NCBI RefSeq assembly: GCF_000016285.1
Contig: NC_011988.1
Coordinates: 978,501 to 1,042,500, forward strand
Direction: 5' to 3'
Origin: Allorhizobium ampelinum S4
GTDB lineage: Bacteria > Pseudomonadota > Alphaproteobacteria > Rhizobiales > Rhizobiaceae
Length of the DNA: 64,000 nucleotides
The translations under genes and the position numbers were made by a program. Below the pieces are notes generated by a model that ran no database searches, was not told the origin of the DNA, and was given only the letters and a program-made list of their open reading frames with translations. Shown here piece after piece: positions 41,441 through 50,887 of the stretch; within the stretch, counting starts at the first letter, position 1, and each line of letters opens with the position of its first letter.

Positions 41441-42634
41441 ATGATCATCGGCGCAAGGCGAGCGGTAAGGGAGGATAAATCCTCATCCGCACCTTTGATC
41501 GTCCAGGTGGTGCGGCAATATCCGCCGGGCCGGGGCGGATTGGAAGATGTGGTCTCCAGCCTGAGCCGGGAACTGTTGCAACGCGGGTTCCGGGTGCGGG
41601 TCGTGACGCTTGACCGGCTGTTTTCCGATCCCGGCAAAACCCTGCCAGCCCGTGAAGTGATTGATGGCGTCGAAGTGGTGCGTGTAGCTTATCGCGGCAG
41701 CAGCCGTTATCCGCTGGCATTTTCTGCCTTTCGCCATATCCGCGATGCCGATCTTGTCCATGTCCATGGGGTGGATTTCTTTTTCGACGCTCTGGCTATC
41801 GGTCGCTTCCTGCATGGCGCCCCCATGGTGGCGACCACCCATGGCGGTTTTTTCCATACCCGTAAGTTCGCCACGATCAAGCAGATGTGGTTCAGCAGCC
41901 TGACCCGGTTATCGGCGAGCGCATATCGGTCTGTGGTGTGCTGTAGCGCCTCGGATCTTGCTCTGTTCAAGGTCATCCAGCCCAGGCACTCGGTCTTGAT
42001 TGAAAACGGCGTCGACACCAGCAAGTTTTCCGGACTGGCCTCGCGCCAGCCGGTGAAACGGATCGTGACGATTGGCCGTTTTTCGGTCAACAAGCGGCTT
42101 GATCATTTGTTGCAGGCCATGGCCGTGCTGGTGAAGCGCGATCCGCAGTGGCGGCTCGATATTGCCGGTTCGCCATCGGACCTGTCCGCGCAGGATGTCA
42201 GGGCGCTCATTGACATCAATGGTCTGGCTGATCATGTCGACCTGCATCTGCAACCCGATAATCGCCTTCTGGGTCAGTTGATGTCCAAGGCCTCGATCTT
42301 TGCCTCGGCTTCCGATTATGAAGGTTTCGGCCTGGTGGCCGTGGAGGCAATGAGCGCCGGTCTGGTGCCTGTCCTGCATGGAAACGATGCCTACCAGGCG
42401 CTGGCAGCCCAGCATTCCGGCATTGAGCTTGCCGATTTTGCCGATGCCGCGCGTGCGGCGACATCGATTGAAACGGCGTTCGCCCGGCTGGAAGCCCAGG
42501 GTGCCGATCTGCGCCACGCCCTTGCCGCTGATGTCAGCCGCTATTCCTGGGAAGGCGTGGCGGAGCGCTACATTGCCCTTTACCGGCGCGCCCTGCCTGC
42601 CATTCACCGTTGTGGGCATGAGGCTACGGCATGA
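41441..42634 (+). CDS. GT4 family glycosyltransferase
   Basis: 397 residues from MIIGARRAVREDKSS. Two Rossmann domains: the N-terminal half has VVRQYPPGRGGLEDVV and LVHVHGVDFFF, the C-terminal half has the donor-binding EGFGLVAVEAMSAG (E-x7-E motif). It transfers a sugar with retention to the growing repeat unit on the cytosolic face. First of a three-gene set (two transferases and a flippase). Sugar donor not deducible. Confidence 0.9.
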   Translation: MIIGARRAVREDKSSSAPLIVQVVRQYPPGRGGLEDVVSSLSRELLQRGFRVRVVTLDRLFSDPGKTLPAREVIDGVEVVRVAYRGSSRYPLAFSAFRHIRDADLVHVHGVDFFFDALAIGRFLHGAPMVATTHGGFFHTRKFATIKQMWFSSLTRLSASAYRSVVCCSASDLALFKVIQPRHSVLIENGVDTSKFSGLASRQPVKRIVTIGRFSVNKRLDHLLQAMAVLVKRDPQWRLDIAGSPSDLSAQDVRALIDINGLADHVDLHLQPDNRLLGQLMSKASIFASASDYEGFGLVAVEAMSAGLVPVLHGNDAYQALAAQHSGIELADFADAARAATSIETAFARLEAQGADLRHALAADVSRYSWEGVAERYIALYRRALPAIHRCGHEATA

Positions 42635-43782
42635 GCAATGCCCAGGTGATGACTGATTTTAAGACGCGCCGTCATGTTCTGATCGTTACCGGGCAGCATT
42701 TCGCCGATGCGCCGCGCAAGGTCGATCTGCATTTCATGGCACACAGCCTGCTGTCGCGGGGCGACAAAGTGGATTTCCTGGTCTGGCGGCTGAGCCCAAT
42801 CAGCCGGCTGCTGAAGGACGGACGTTACGCCTTTGCCCGCACCCATCGTCTCAACCGCTGGGAGGGTTTGAGCGATGGGCTTCGGCAATTCATCTGGTTT
42901 CAGTTTTTCCACCCCATGAACCTGAAACTTTCCTGGCTTAACCGCCTGGCCGATCCGCTGTTTTCCCGTATCGGGGCGTTTTTGCCGAAAACGGTCCGCG
43001 ACGGGCTTTCGTCCTACACCCATATCCTGGTGGAAAGCGGTCCTTCGCCGCTGCTTGCCCCGGTGCTTCGTCAGCATGCGCCGAAGGCCCGGATCATCTA
43101 CCATGCTGCCGACCGGCTTTCGACCATCGGCGTGCCGCCTGCCGTCTACCGGACGCTTGCCAAGACCATCGGGCTTTACGATAGCGTCCATGTGCTGGCG
43201 CAGGCGCTGCTGGCGGATTTTCCCAGCGATGCACCGCTGCTTTACCTGCCGCATGGCATTGATAAGGCAGCTTTCGATGCCGCCAAGCAAAACCCCTATC
43301 AGACCGGCGCTTACCAAGGCAGCAAACATGCCGTCAGCGTTGGCGACATGCTGTTTGATGCCGATGCCATCGATGTCATGGCCGCCGCCAACCCGGATTG
43401 GACCTTTCATCTGTTCGGGGCCAAGGCATTGCCGCGCCGGGTGCTGCCCAATATCGTCGCCCATGGCGAACAGGCATTCGAGCGGATCGTGCCATTCATC
43501 AAATTCGCCGATCTCGGCATCGCGCCTTACCGGGATGGGGCAAGCGCCGATTATCTCAGCCAATCGAGCCTGAAGATGATCCAGTATAGCTATTGCCGCC
43601 TGCCGATTGTCGCGCCGCATTTTGCCGCCATGGGGCGGGGCCATGTCATGGGCTATGACCCCGCTGATCCGGCCTCGATCCGTGCGGCGTTTTCAGCCGC
43701 GGGGGCATTTGATCGTCAGACGATTGCAACGGATGGTGTTTTAAGCTGGGACGAGACGGTCGATGTCTTGTTTGCGGGGTGA
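42631..43782 (+). CDS. GumK-like glycosyltransferase (GT70 type)
   Basis: 383 residues, overlapping the previous gene by ATGA. Pattern resembles xanthan glucuronosyltransferase GumK (RHVLIVTGQHFADAPRKVDLHFMAH at the start, YHAADRLSTIGVP, and SQSSLKMIQYSYCRLPIVAPHFA). A glucuronosyltransferase would add an acidic sugar to the repeat unit. Assignment to the family is fairly firm, donor less so. Confidence 0.83.
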   Translation: MSNAQVMTDFKTRRHVLIVTGQHFADAPRKVDLHFMAHSLLSRGDKVDFLVWRLSPISRLLKDGRYAFARTHRLNRWEGLSDGLRQFIWFQFFHPMNLKLSWLNRLADPLFSRIGAFLPKTVRDGLSSYTHILVESGPSPLLAPVLRQHAPKARIIYHAADRLSTIGVPPAVYRTLAKTIGLYDSVHVLAQALLADFPSDAPLLYLPHGIDKAAFDAAKQNPYQTGAYQGSKHAVSVGDMLFDADAIDVMAAANPDWTFHLFGAKALPRRVLPNIVAHGEQAFERIVPFIKFADLGIAPYRDGASADYLSQSSLKMIQYSYCRLPIVAPHFAAMGRGHVMGYDPADPASIRAAFSAAGAFDRQTIATDGVLSWDETVDVLFAG

Positions 43783-43836
43783 CGGAATGGATGGCAGCCT
43801 TGTGGACACGGAGAACACCAGGGACATGGTGAGCCA

Positions 43837-45357
43837 ATGAGCAATGGAATAGTCGCAAATTCCGCGTTCAATGCGGCGGCAGGATTGACCCTGCTGGCGA
43901 CAGGATTCATATGCTCGATCTTCACGGCACGGGTTCTTGGGCCGGAAGCCAATGGCATCATTGCCTTTTCCGTCTGGCTAGCCTCAACAGCGGCGCTGGT
44001 GGCGGAACTTGGCACCGGTGTGCTTTTATTGCGTCTTCTGCCGCAGTTGAAGGGGCAGGGCTATGGCGAAAGCGACCGTAAAGGTTTCGCTGCCTATCTG
44101 CTCTGGCCGGTGGTTGGCTCGACATTGCTGTTGCTGACGTTCTATTTCCTGTTTTTCTGGGTGGCGGAGGCCAGGCATTGGGCAGAAACCGCGCCTGAAG
44201 TGCTGGTGGTGACGGCGCTGTTGTTTGCCACGCAGGCCATCGGGATGTTTGCCAAGAATTACCTGATCGGCGAACAGCGGGTGGATATTTTCTTCCGTAT
44301 GACCTTGACGGCCGGGCTGCTGCAACTGGTCGGTGTCATCGCGGGTACCTTGCTGTTCGGCGTGCCAGGAGCGCTGTTTGGCTATGTTCTGGCCTATATT
44401 TCCCAGTTTCTCTTCGCCGCCGCCCTGTTGCGCCACAAGGTGAAAAGCTGCGGCATCGGACTGAGTTACCTGCTCGGATCCTCCTTTGTGCTCTCACTGG
44501 AATTCATGGTGGATTCGATCTTCCTGAACCGGATCGAGCTGTTCTTCCTGCAACGCTATCAGGGCATTGAGACCGTCGGCTATTATTCCGTGGCCTTCTC
44601 GCTGACCAATCTCGCTTTGCAGGTGCCGATTCAGCTGTCCGGCAGTCTCGTGCCTTATTATGCCGAACATCTGCACCGCGCGCCGGGCGGACGGTTGCCT
44701 GTGGCGATGTTTGAAAGCGTGGTGCGAAGCCTGGCCTATTTCACGCTGCCGATGAGCCTGGGCCTGGCGGCGGTGTCGCATCGGCTGGTCACGCTGGTGT
44801 TTGGCGATGCCTTTGCCCCAAGCGCGCCGATGCTGACGCTGCTAGCGCTGTCTGTGCCAGTTGCCGTTGCCTGTCAGGTGGCGACACAATATCTGTTTGC
44901 CCTCGATAAAATCCGGCAGAGACTGTTTGTCGGGCTGGGCGGTGCGTTTATCATGCTGGTCGGGGATGTTTTGCTTGTGCCATCTTATGGCGGAGAAGGT
45001 GCGGCTTTCGTGCGGATCGTGGTGTTTACCGCTATGAGCCTGGCGATGCTGCGCTGGATGCGGTTCGAAGGGTCATTGGCGCCGCTGGGGTTCAGTCTTT
45101 TCAAGGTTACTGTAGCCGCTGGCTGTTGTGCGGCAGCGGCTTTGGCGGTGCAGGATGTCGTGCCAGGTGTCGGTGGCCTTGTCCTTGCCATTATCGGTGC
45201 CGTCAGCGTCTATTGCCTTGCGCTTCGGCTGTTGCGGGCCGTGCCGGAGGCGGATGTGGCGGTCATGGCAGGGCTGATCGCCCGTTTGCCAAACCGGCTG
45301 GCGGGGCCTTTGAATGTGGTTTTGAGGTTGCTGACCGTGACACCCAACCGGAGCTGA
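43837..45357 (+). CDS. Wzx-like lipid-linked oligosaccharide flippase
   Basis: 506 residues with about 12-14 membrane helices, polysaccharide transporter (MOP) family: GLTLLATGFICSIFTARVLGPEANGIIAF at the N-terminus. It moves the finished repeat unit across the inner membrane for the Wzy-like polymerase. 54 bp after the GumK-like gene. Confidence 0.9.
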   Translation: MSNGIVANSAFNAAAGLTLLATGFICSIFTARVLGPEANGIIAFSVWLASTAALVAELGTGVLLLRLLPQLKGQGYGESDRKGFAAYLLWPVVGSTLLLLTFYFLFFWVAEARHWAETAPEVLVVTALLFATQAIGMFAKNYLIGEQRVDIFFRMTLTAGLLQLVGVIAGTLLFGVPGALFGYVLAYISQFLFAAALLRHKVKSCGIGLSYLLGSSFVLSLEFMVDSIFLNRIELFFLQRYQGIETVGYYSVAFSLTNLALQVPIQLSGSLVPYYAEHLHRAPGGRLPVAMFESVVRSLAYFTLPMSLGLAAVSHRLVTLVFGDAFAPSAPMLTLLALSVPVAVACQVATQYLFALDKIRQRLFVGLGGAFIMLVGDVLLVPSYGGEGAAFVRIVVFTAMSLAMLRWMRFEGSLAPLGFSLFKVTVAAGCCAAAALAVQDVVPGVGGLVLAIIGAVSVYCLALRLLRAVPEADVAVMAGLIARLPNRLAGPLNVVLRLLTVTPNRS

Positions 45358-45435
45358 GGGGGGCTACGGCATGCTTTGTCCTGACGGTTGGAACAAGGTC
45401 TGCTGGTGTCCTTTATATATGCTCAATAATTTTCC

Positions 45436-45459
45436 CCTTAAATCCATGGAGATTTAAGG
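45436..45459. promoter_or_regulatory. 24 bp palindrome before the double hydrolase gene
   Basis: CCTTAAATC (45436-45444) and GATTTAAGG (45451-45459) are perfect inverted repeats around CATGGA. It lies 57 bp before the ATG of the next gene in an AT-rich patch. Operator or hairpin; no T-run of note. Confidence 0.4.
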
Positions 45460-45515
45460 AATTATGCAGTAGCCGTTTTTGAGAGAGTGCCGTGGGGCAA
45501 GGAAAGGGCAGGTTG

Positions 45516-47426
45516 ATGGAAGCGATAACCGAGCGGGTTGGCCCGGCATCTGGCCAGCGGCTTCAGCCGCACCAGCATGCTGTGGCCCAGCCGGTCAGCT
45601 TTGCTGGCACCTTCGGGCTCTATCAGCCGGCGGAGGGTGCCAAACAGGGTGTGGTGCGCAAATGCGCGGTGCTGTTTCTCCAGCCCTGGGGCTTTGAGGA
45701 AATGTGTACGCACAAGCTGTTCCGCATCATTGCGGAAGAACTGGCGTGCGAGGGCATCGCCAGTCTGCGCTTCGACTATCCCGGCACGGGCGACGCGCTG
45801 GATCCGCCGGACCGCAGTCGTGGCCTGTCGCTCTGGCAGGATACGATACGCTTGGCCCTTGACGTGCTTGCCCAAAAGACTGGTGGCCTGCCGGTGATTT
45901 TGCTGGGGCACGGGCTGGGCGCATCGCTTGGCGTGGGCATGGCGGCTGACCTCGAGGGCCTGGCGGGATTTGTCGCCATGGCACCCGTGGCCTCCGGCCG
46001 CGCCTATCTGAGGGAATTGCAGTTCTGGGCGCGGGTCATCGATGACGGATTGGGCCTGGCCGAACATTTGCGCCTCAGCGGGATGACGGCCATTGCCGGG
46101 CACGTGATGCCGGATGCAAAGGCCTCGGCCTTGAAGAATACCGATTTTTCCGCCGTGCAGCCGCATCGCTCCATCCCGCATCTGTTCGTCAACCGGGCGG
46201 ATCGGCCCGGCGACGGGCAAATGGCAAAGCAGATTGAAGCGAAAGGCGCCCGCGTCGAGACCATCGACTATCCGGGCTATGATGCCATGGTCGGCAATCC
46301 TGCCATGGCCCGAATGCCCATGGTGGCGGCTGAACATGTCATCAGCTGGATCGTTCGCCGGGCGGCAGCGCTTGGCGAGCAGAAGCGTCCGTTGGCTATC
46401 GATCCTTCAGCAGTATCCGTACAGGACGAAGATCAGGCGCACCTGGATGGCGGGGATTTTCGCGAGACGGCCCTTCGGTTTGGCCGGGGCAAACGGCTTT
46501 ACGGTATTTTGTGCGAGCCGACTGGACCCCGCAGTGGCGCAAGCGTTCTGTTGCTCAACACTGCGTATGACCGCAGTGCGGGATGGGGACGCTCGGGTGT
46601 CGCCATGGCGCGCAAGCTTGCAGGCGACGGTATTGCCTCCCTCCGCTTCGATGTTGCCAATGTCGGCGATAGCCCGCCGGTGCCGGGCCTGCCGGATCAG
46701 GTGCTTTACGCCGAAACCCAATATGACGATGTGGAAGCCGCGCTTGCCGTTCTCGAAGAGCGTTCACTGCTGCCCAGTGTGGTGGCCGGACGGTGCAGTG
46801 GCGGTTATCTCGGGTTTTCCTGCATGACCAAGGATCACCGCATTGCCGGAGCCTGCCTGGTCAATCCCTTCGTCTTCTATTGGGATAAGAGACGGCGGGT
46901 GGAAGATGGGCTAGCCGTGGTGCCGCGTTCGCTCGATACCTACAAGCATCGGCTGTTTCAGATGCAAACCTTGCGACGTCTCTGGCGGGGGAAGGTGGAT
47001 GTGAAGAACGCGACCCGCAATTTCGCTCTGGTTGGCGTGCGTCGTGTGTTGAACCGCCTTGGCCTCGCCCAGGTCTTCAGCCGCGATGTCCGGCTGGAAC
47101 ATCGGGCCGTGCGCGTTGCCTTTGCCGCTCTCGCAAAGCGAAAAACGCCGCTGGTGCTGCTCTATAGCGAGCAAGACGTTGGTCTTGACCATTTCTATCA
47201 GCATTTCGGCTCGCAGGGCCGCAAGTTGGAACGCTATCCCAATGTCCGCACCGACATTCTGGCGGAGACGGATCATAATTTTTCTCCCGCCGCTGCCCAG
47301 CAGCGCTATTTCGAGGAAATCAAGGCGCTGGCACTGGCGGTCCAGGCGTCGAAATTGCCTGCCCAGCAGATCAAAGCCGGTTTATCCGCAGGCAAAGAAC
47401 CCGTCTCAGAACCGGAAGCGTCGTGA
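45516..47426 (+). CDS. Tandem alpha/beta hydrolase, both nucleophile sites altered
   Basis: 636 residues from the ATG at 45516 (MEAITERVGPASG; the GTG at 45492 is an alternative). Two alpha/beta hydrolase domains in one chain, about 30-285 and 320-600. They repeat GIASLRFD and a central nucleophile elbow, so it is an internal duplication. The first elbow reads GHGLG (131-135) with Gly instead of Ser; the second GRCSG (425-429) with Cys427. No signal peptide. Similar hydrolases accompany exopolysaccharide loci of exosortase-type clusters, role unknown. Its last 21 bp overlap the convergent GH2 gene. Confidence 0.83.
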   Translation: MEAITERVGPASGQRLQPHQHAVAQPVSFAGTFGLYQPAEGAKQGVVRKCAVLFLQPWGFEEMCTHKLFRIIAEELACEGIASLRFDYPGTGDALDPPDRSRGLSLWQDTIRLALDVLAQKTGGLPVILLGHGLGASLGVGMAADLEGLAGFVAMAPVASGRAYLRELQFWARVIDDGLGLAEHLRLSGMTAIAGHVMPDAKASALKNTDFSAVQPHRSIPHLFVNRADRPGDGQMAKQIEAKGARVETIDYPGYDAMVGNPAMARMPMVAAEHVISWIVRRAAALGEQKRPLAIDPSAVSVQDEDQAHLDGGDFRETALRFGRGKRLYGILCEPTGPRSGASVLLLNTAYDRSAGWGRSGVAMARKLAGDGIASLRFDVANVGDSPPVPGLPDQVLYAETQYDDVEAALAVLEERSLLPSVVAGRCSGGYLGFSCMTKDHRIAGACLVNPFVFYWDKRRRVEDGLAVVPRSLDTYKHRLFQMQTLRRLWRGKVDVKNATRNFALVGVRRVLNRLGLAQVFSRDVRLEHRAVRVAFAALAKRKTPLVLLYSEQDVGLDHFYQHFGSQGRKLERYPNVRTDILAETDHNFSPAAAQQRYFEEIKALALAVQASKLPAQQIKAGLSAGKEPVSEPEAS

Positions 47427-49868
47427 GGCCGAGCCGCTGAGGATTTCGCCACTGGGTTTGTCCTGGTTGGGTTTGTCCGATGTTAGAAGTCTGACCCGTC
47501 GGGCAAAACCTGGCGCCAGATGAAAGAAATCGTCAGTGCTGCGGCCGTTTTCCAGGGCGATATGGACGGATTGGGCCAGCCGGTCCGTTTCCAGCATCAG
47601 CCACCAGCCATCTTTTTCCTGAGATAATGTGGCACGGATCTCTGCGTCATGCATGGCCTGGGCGCGTCCCTGTGGGAAGTGAAAGGACTGGCTGACGATT
47701 TCGCCGCTTGCAGGCTCGCTCAGGGTCGCCACCGTGACGTCATGGGCGGGCGGCCCGAAGCGGAAGGCATAGGTCGTGTCGAAAAACGCTCCGAACAGAT
47801 CGGTGGCATGCAGTGTTATGCTGCTGCGTGGCGTCAAGGTGACCGCGCGCCTTGCTGCCACGACCGGCTGTTTACCGTCGCGCAGGCAGGTGAGATCCAG
47901 GGTCAGAGTCTGTTCCCGCACCGTGTCATTGCAAAGATGCACATCAAGCCCATTGGTGCCTTCGTCGGTCATGGTGATGCGGACGGGGTTGAAGGCGCGC
48001 CGCGCTGCGTACCAGACGGGTTTCGGCGTACCGGTCGCATCCACCAGTCCCCAGCCGGGACCGATGGTCAGGTCCTGAAAAGTCCAGATCAGCGCGCCAT
48101 TGCAGGATGAGCCGGGACGTCGCCATTCCGCATAGGTTTCCTCCAACACCTCTCCGCTGACCGCTCGCGACAGATGCAGGTAACGCGCCGGATTTTCCCG
48201 GCGCGGCCTGGCCGGATCGACATCGTAGAGCAGGGCGAGATAATGGTCACGAATATCCTCGAAATCCCAGGAGGCACCCCGGTCTCGCGGCACACGCGCC
48301 TTCCAGCGGGGATCATGAACCGCTGACACGGACAAATGCCTGTCCAGCGTCTGTTGCTGGGGGACATGGGCAAAGGCCAGGCATTCGGCGGCAAAGCGGA
48401 CATGGGCGCGGCGGGCATCCTCAAGCGGGCGGCAATAGGCACCAACGCCGTAATAATGGGTGATGCCGGTATCCGGGCTGAAGGGCATTGCGCCACCCAT
48501 CGGCGAGTTTTCCACATAGGGCAGATGCGGTGCAAAGCGCGCGCAGAGCTGGGGCAGAAGGCTGGTGAAGACAGGGCCTTTCCAGTTGGTCTCCGGCAGG
48601 CCCAGCATGGCGCCCTGCTGATAAACTTCGCTGCCGCCGCACAGGATTGCCAGTGAGGGAGACGCCTGTACAGTGCTTAAAAGTTGCTCCACTTCCCGGC
48701 GGATATGGTCGGAAAATGCCTCGTCGGCAGCGGGATAATCGAAATTGGCCAGCATGATATCCTGCCAGACCATGAGCCCCAGCCGGTCGCAGAGCCTGAA
48801 GAAATCGGCGCTTTCATAGGTCATGGTGCCGCCGATGCGGATCATGTTCATGCCGGCATCCGCGGCCATGCTCAGCCAGGACGCATAATCCTCGGCGGTG
48901 CCGGGCAGGCGGGTTATGTCGGCATTGGTCCAGACGGCACCTCGGCAGAAGATTTTCACGCCATTGACGAAGATCGCGAAATCCTTGCCATCCGCGCCCC
49001 GGTCGATCCGGACGCGGCGAAAGCCGGTGAGACCAAGCGAATGCGTCTTTCCATCCAGCGTCAGGCGAATGTCGTGCAGCACCGGCTCGCCATGGGTGCG
49101 CGGCCACCAGGGAGCGACGGTGGGAAGACGAAGCTGGCCCGCAACATGGCCGTCGGCATCGGCTTTGAGGGCGAGCGTCTCGCCTGCGCATGTCACGGAC
49201 ATGGTTGATACCGCGCCTATCAATTGGAACGCAAAGTCAAGCAGGCCGGTGCCGTCTTCATCAAGATCGGAGTGCAGCGCGAGGTCGGTTATAGTGCTTG
49301 CGCCCGGGCGGATCAGGCTGATTGGCCGATACGGCCCGACCGCATGAATATCAGGGCACCAGCCGGGCATATGGCCAAGGGCGGTTGTGCGCACCAGCCG
49401 CAGGCCCTGGTCGCTCATCATCTGCGGGCGCCAGCGGGCTCTTGGCCCGCGTCTTTCCAGATGAGGCCTTAGGGCGCGAAAGCAGATCGACACGTCGTCC
49501 GAGCCGGTCAGGATCACATCGACATCATGGGCCTCGAACATGCTATCCGATGACAGGATCAGCCTGTCGTTCAAATATACCTCGGCAATGGTCGCCAAGC
49601 CTTCGAAGCGCAGCACGGCCGGGCCCGGTTGTTCGCCGGTCAGGGGGCGGAGATACCATATGTCCTTGCCATGCAGCGGGCTTGGATGATCCGGGTCGAA
49701 CAGGCCCGCCTTGGTCAGCGCCTGGGCGACGGTGTCTGGAACGGGCGCCTGAAGGCGGGCGCTGGGGCGGTGCAATGCTTTCGGGCTGTCATAGGTGCCT
49801 GGCTCGCAGACCAGCAAGGTCCAACCGGCTTCCAGCGGGCGGATGTCGGCATCGAGATAGGTGATCAT
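47406..49868 (-). CDS. GH2 family glycosidase, beta-mannosidase-like
   Basis: 820 residues from MITYLDADIRPLEAGWTLL at 49868. Order: N-terminal sugar-binding jelly-roll (1-170), Ig-like domains, TIM barrel (about 300-560: FCRGAVWTNADITRLPGTAEDYASWLSMAADAGMNMIRIGGTMTYE, ILCGGSEVYQQGAM with Glu as acid/base) and C-terminal beta domains. Family members release mannose, glucosamine or glucuronate; beta-mannosidase is closest. No signal peptide. It is the last gene of the carrier-protein operon, 54 bp after the DUF1839 gene. Confidence 0.85.
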   Translation of the reverse strand: MITYLDADIRPLEAGWTLLVCEPGTYDSPKALHRPSARLQAPVPDTVAQALTKAGLFDPDHPSPLHGKDIWYLRPLTGEQPGPAVLRFEGLATIAEVYLNDRLILSSDSMFEAHDVDVILTGSDDVSICFRALRPHLERRGPRARWRPQMMSDQGLRLVRTTALGHMPGWCPDIHAVGPYRPISLIRPGASTITDLALHSDLDEDGTGLLDFAFQLIGAVSTMSVTCAGETLALKADADGHVAGQLRLPTVAPWWPRTHGEPVLHDIRLTLDGKTHSLGLTGFRRVRIDRGADGKDFAIFVNGVKIFCRGAVWTNADITRLPGTAEDYASWLSMAADAGMNMIRIGGTMTYESADFFRLCDRLGLMVWQDIMLANFDYPAADEAFSDHIRREVEQLLSTVQASPSLAILCGGSEVYQQGAMLGLPETNWKGPVFTSLLPQLCARFAPHLPYVENSPMGGAMPFSPDTGITHYYGVGAYCRPLEDARRAHVRFAAECLAFAHVPQQQTLDRHLSVSAVHDPRWKARVPRDRGASWDFEDIRDHYLALLYDVDPARPRRENPARYLHLSRAVSGEVLEETYAEWRRPGSSCNGALIWTFQDLTIGPGWGLVDATGTPKPVWYAARRAFNPVRITMTDEGTNGLDVHLCNDTVREQTLTLDLTCLRDGKQPVVAARRAVTLTPRSSITLHATDLFGAFFDTTYAFRFGPPAHDVTVATLSEPASGEIVSQSFHFPQGRAQAMHDAEIRATLSQEKDGWWLMLETDRLAQSVHIALENGRSTDDFFHLAPGFARRVRLLTSDKPNQDKPSGEILSGSASRRFRF

Positions 49869-49922
49869 CGGCACTGCGTCCCTCATAACGGCAAGATGGC
49901 GCCTGCATGACCAGATCTGGCC

Positions 49923-50885
49923 TTATGCCATCTTGTCGGCAAGCCCCGTCATCAGCCTGTCCCATGCGTCAATGGCGGGGTCAAGTGCTGCTTTCAGCGG
50001 ATCGAATTTCTTGCGGGTGACGGCACGGGCCAGTTGGAACTGAACCGTTTTTGCCAGTTCCGAAATCCGCAATGCTTCGGCAATTTCGTTCGTATAGCGA
50101 TCGTCTGCGGCGAGCCATTTCAGGTGGCTGGCCAAAAGCTCGAAATTCGCCCCGAATTGCCGCAGCGTGTTGAAGGCATAGGTATGAAAATAACCGAAGG
50201 GCCGCTCCGCGATGGCTTCCACCTGGGCCGGAAACACCTCTGCAAATCCTGCAAAGGGATTGCCTTGCGGGCGGCGGGCAAAGTGAAAGGCGAAAAGCCG
50301 CTTGGCGACGGCGCGCAGATGCGTCTCATCTGGCCGGGTTTCGGGGAATTTGGCAAATTCGGTATAGGGAAGGAATGGTGCGGTCTCTGGTGCTGCTAAT
50401 TGCCAAATTCCGTCGAAATCCTCGGCCTCCAGCCGGAAAAATCCGCCGTTGTGGAAATAATCCATTGATCGGCCCGCCAGATCCAGCCGGTTGACGCCGA
50501 CCGTGGTCTTGCCATGGTGCTGGCGATAGCCGACACCTGCCGTATCTGGCATGAAGTAGCTGTCCATTTCGACAAGGCACAACCGGCCACGGCTGATCTG
50601 CTGGGCCACATGCGCCTCAGCCCGGTCGAAAATCGCCAGTTCCGTGACACGAATGCCGTAGAGCGCTTCGAGATCTTCCAGTGGCACCTTGAAGAAGGTG
50701 AATTGGTCGCCCTCGAAATCCTGGGTCAGGGTAAAGCCCAGCATGGCCTCCGGTGGCAGGCCCAGCACGCACAGGACCTCGATCCACAGATCGACATAGC
50801 AATTGGTTTCCGGCCACATACGCTCGGCTGAGTGCAGCAGATGGGGAGTATAGCGGGCCGGATCGAGCGGCAGGACCGTGGTCAT
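49923..50885 (-). CDS. DUF1839 family protein of the aminoacyl-carrier-protein operon
   Basis: 320 residues from MTTVLPLDPARYTPHLLHSAERMWPETNCYVDLWIEVLCVLG at 50885. It is DUF1839, a family that occurs beside aminoacyl:carrier-protein ligases in rhizobia. The N-terminal part (ETNCYVDLW, a conserved Cys at about residue 29, and later MDSYFMPDTAGVGYRQHHGKTTVG) resembles a papain-like or BtrH-type N-terminal fold with conserved Cys and His. An acyl transfer from the carrier protein to an amine or hydroxyl is therefore plausible (inference). It starts 2 bp after the ligase stop. Confidence 0.82.
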   Translation of the reverse strand: MTTVLPLDPARYTPHLLHSAERMWPETNCYVDLWIEVLCVLGLPPEAMLGFTLTQDFEGDQFTFFKVPLEDLEALYGIRVTELAIFDRAEAHVAQQISRGRLCLVEMDSYFMPDTAGVGYRQHHGKTTVGVNRLDLAGRSMDYFHNGGFFRLEAEDFDGIWQLAAPETAPFLPYTEFAKFPETRPDETHLRAVAKRLFAFHFARRPQGNPFAGFAEVFPAQVEAIAERPFGYFHTYAFNTLRQFGANFELLASHLKWLAADDRYTNEIAEALRISELAKTVQFQLARAVTRKKFDPLKAALDPAIDAWDRLMTGLADKMA

Positions 50886-50887
50886 CG

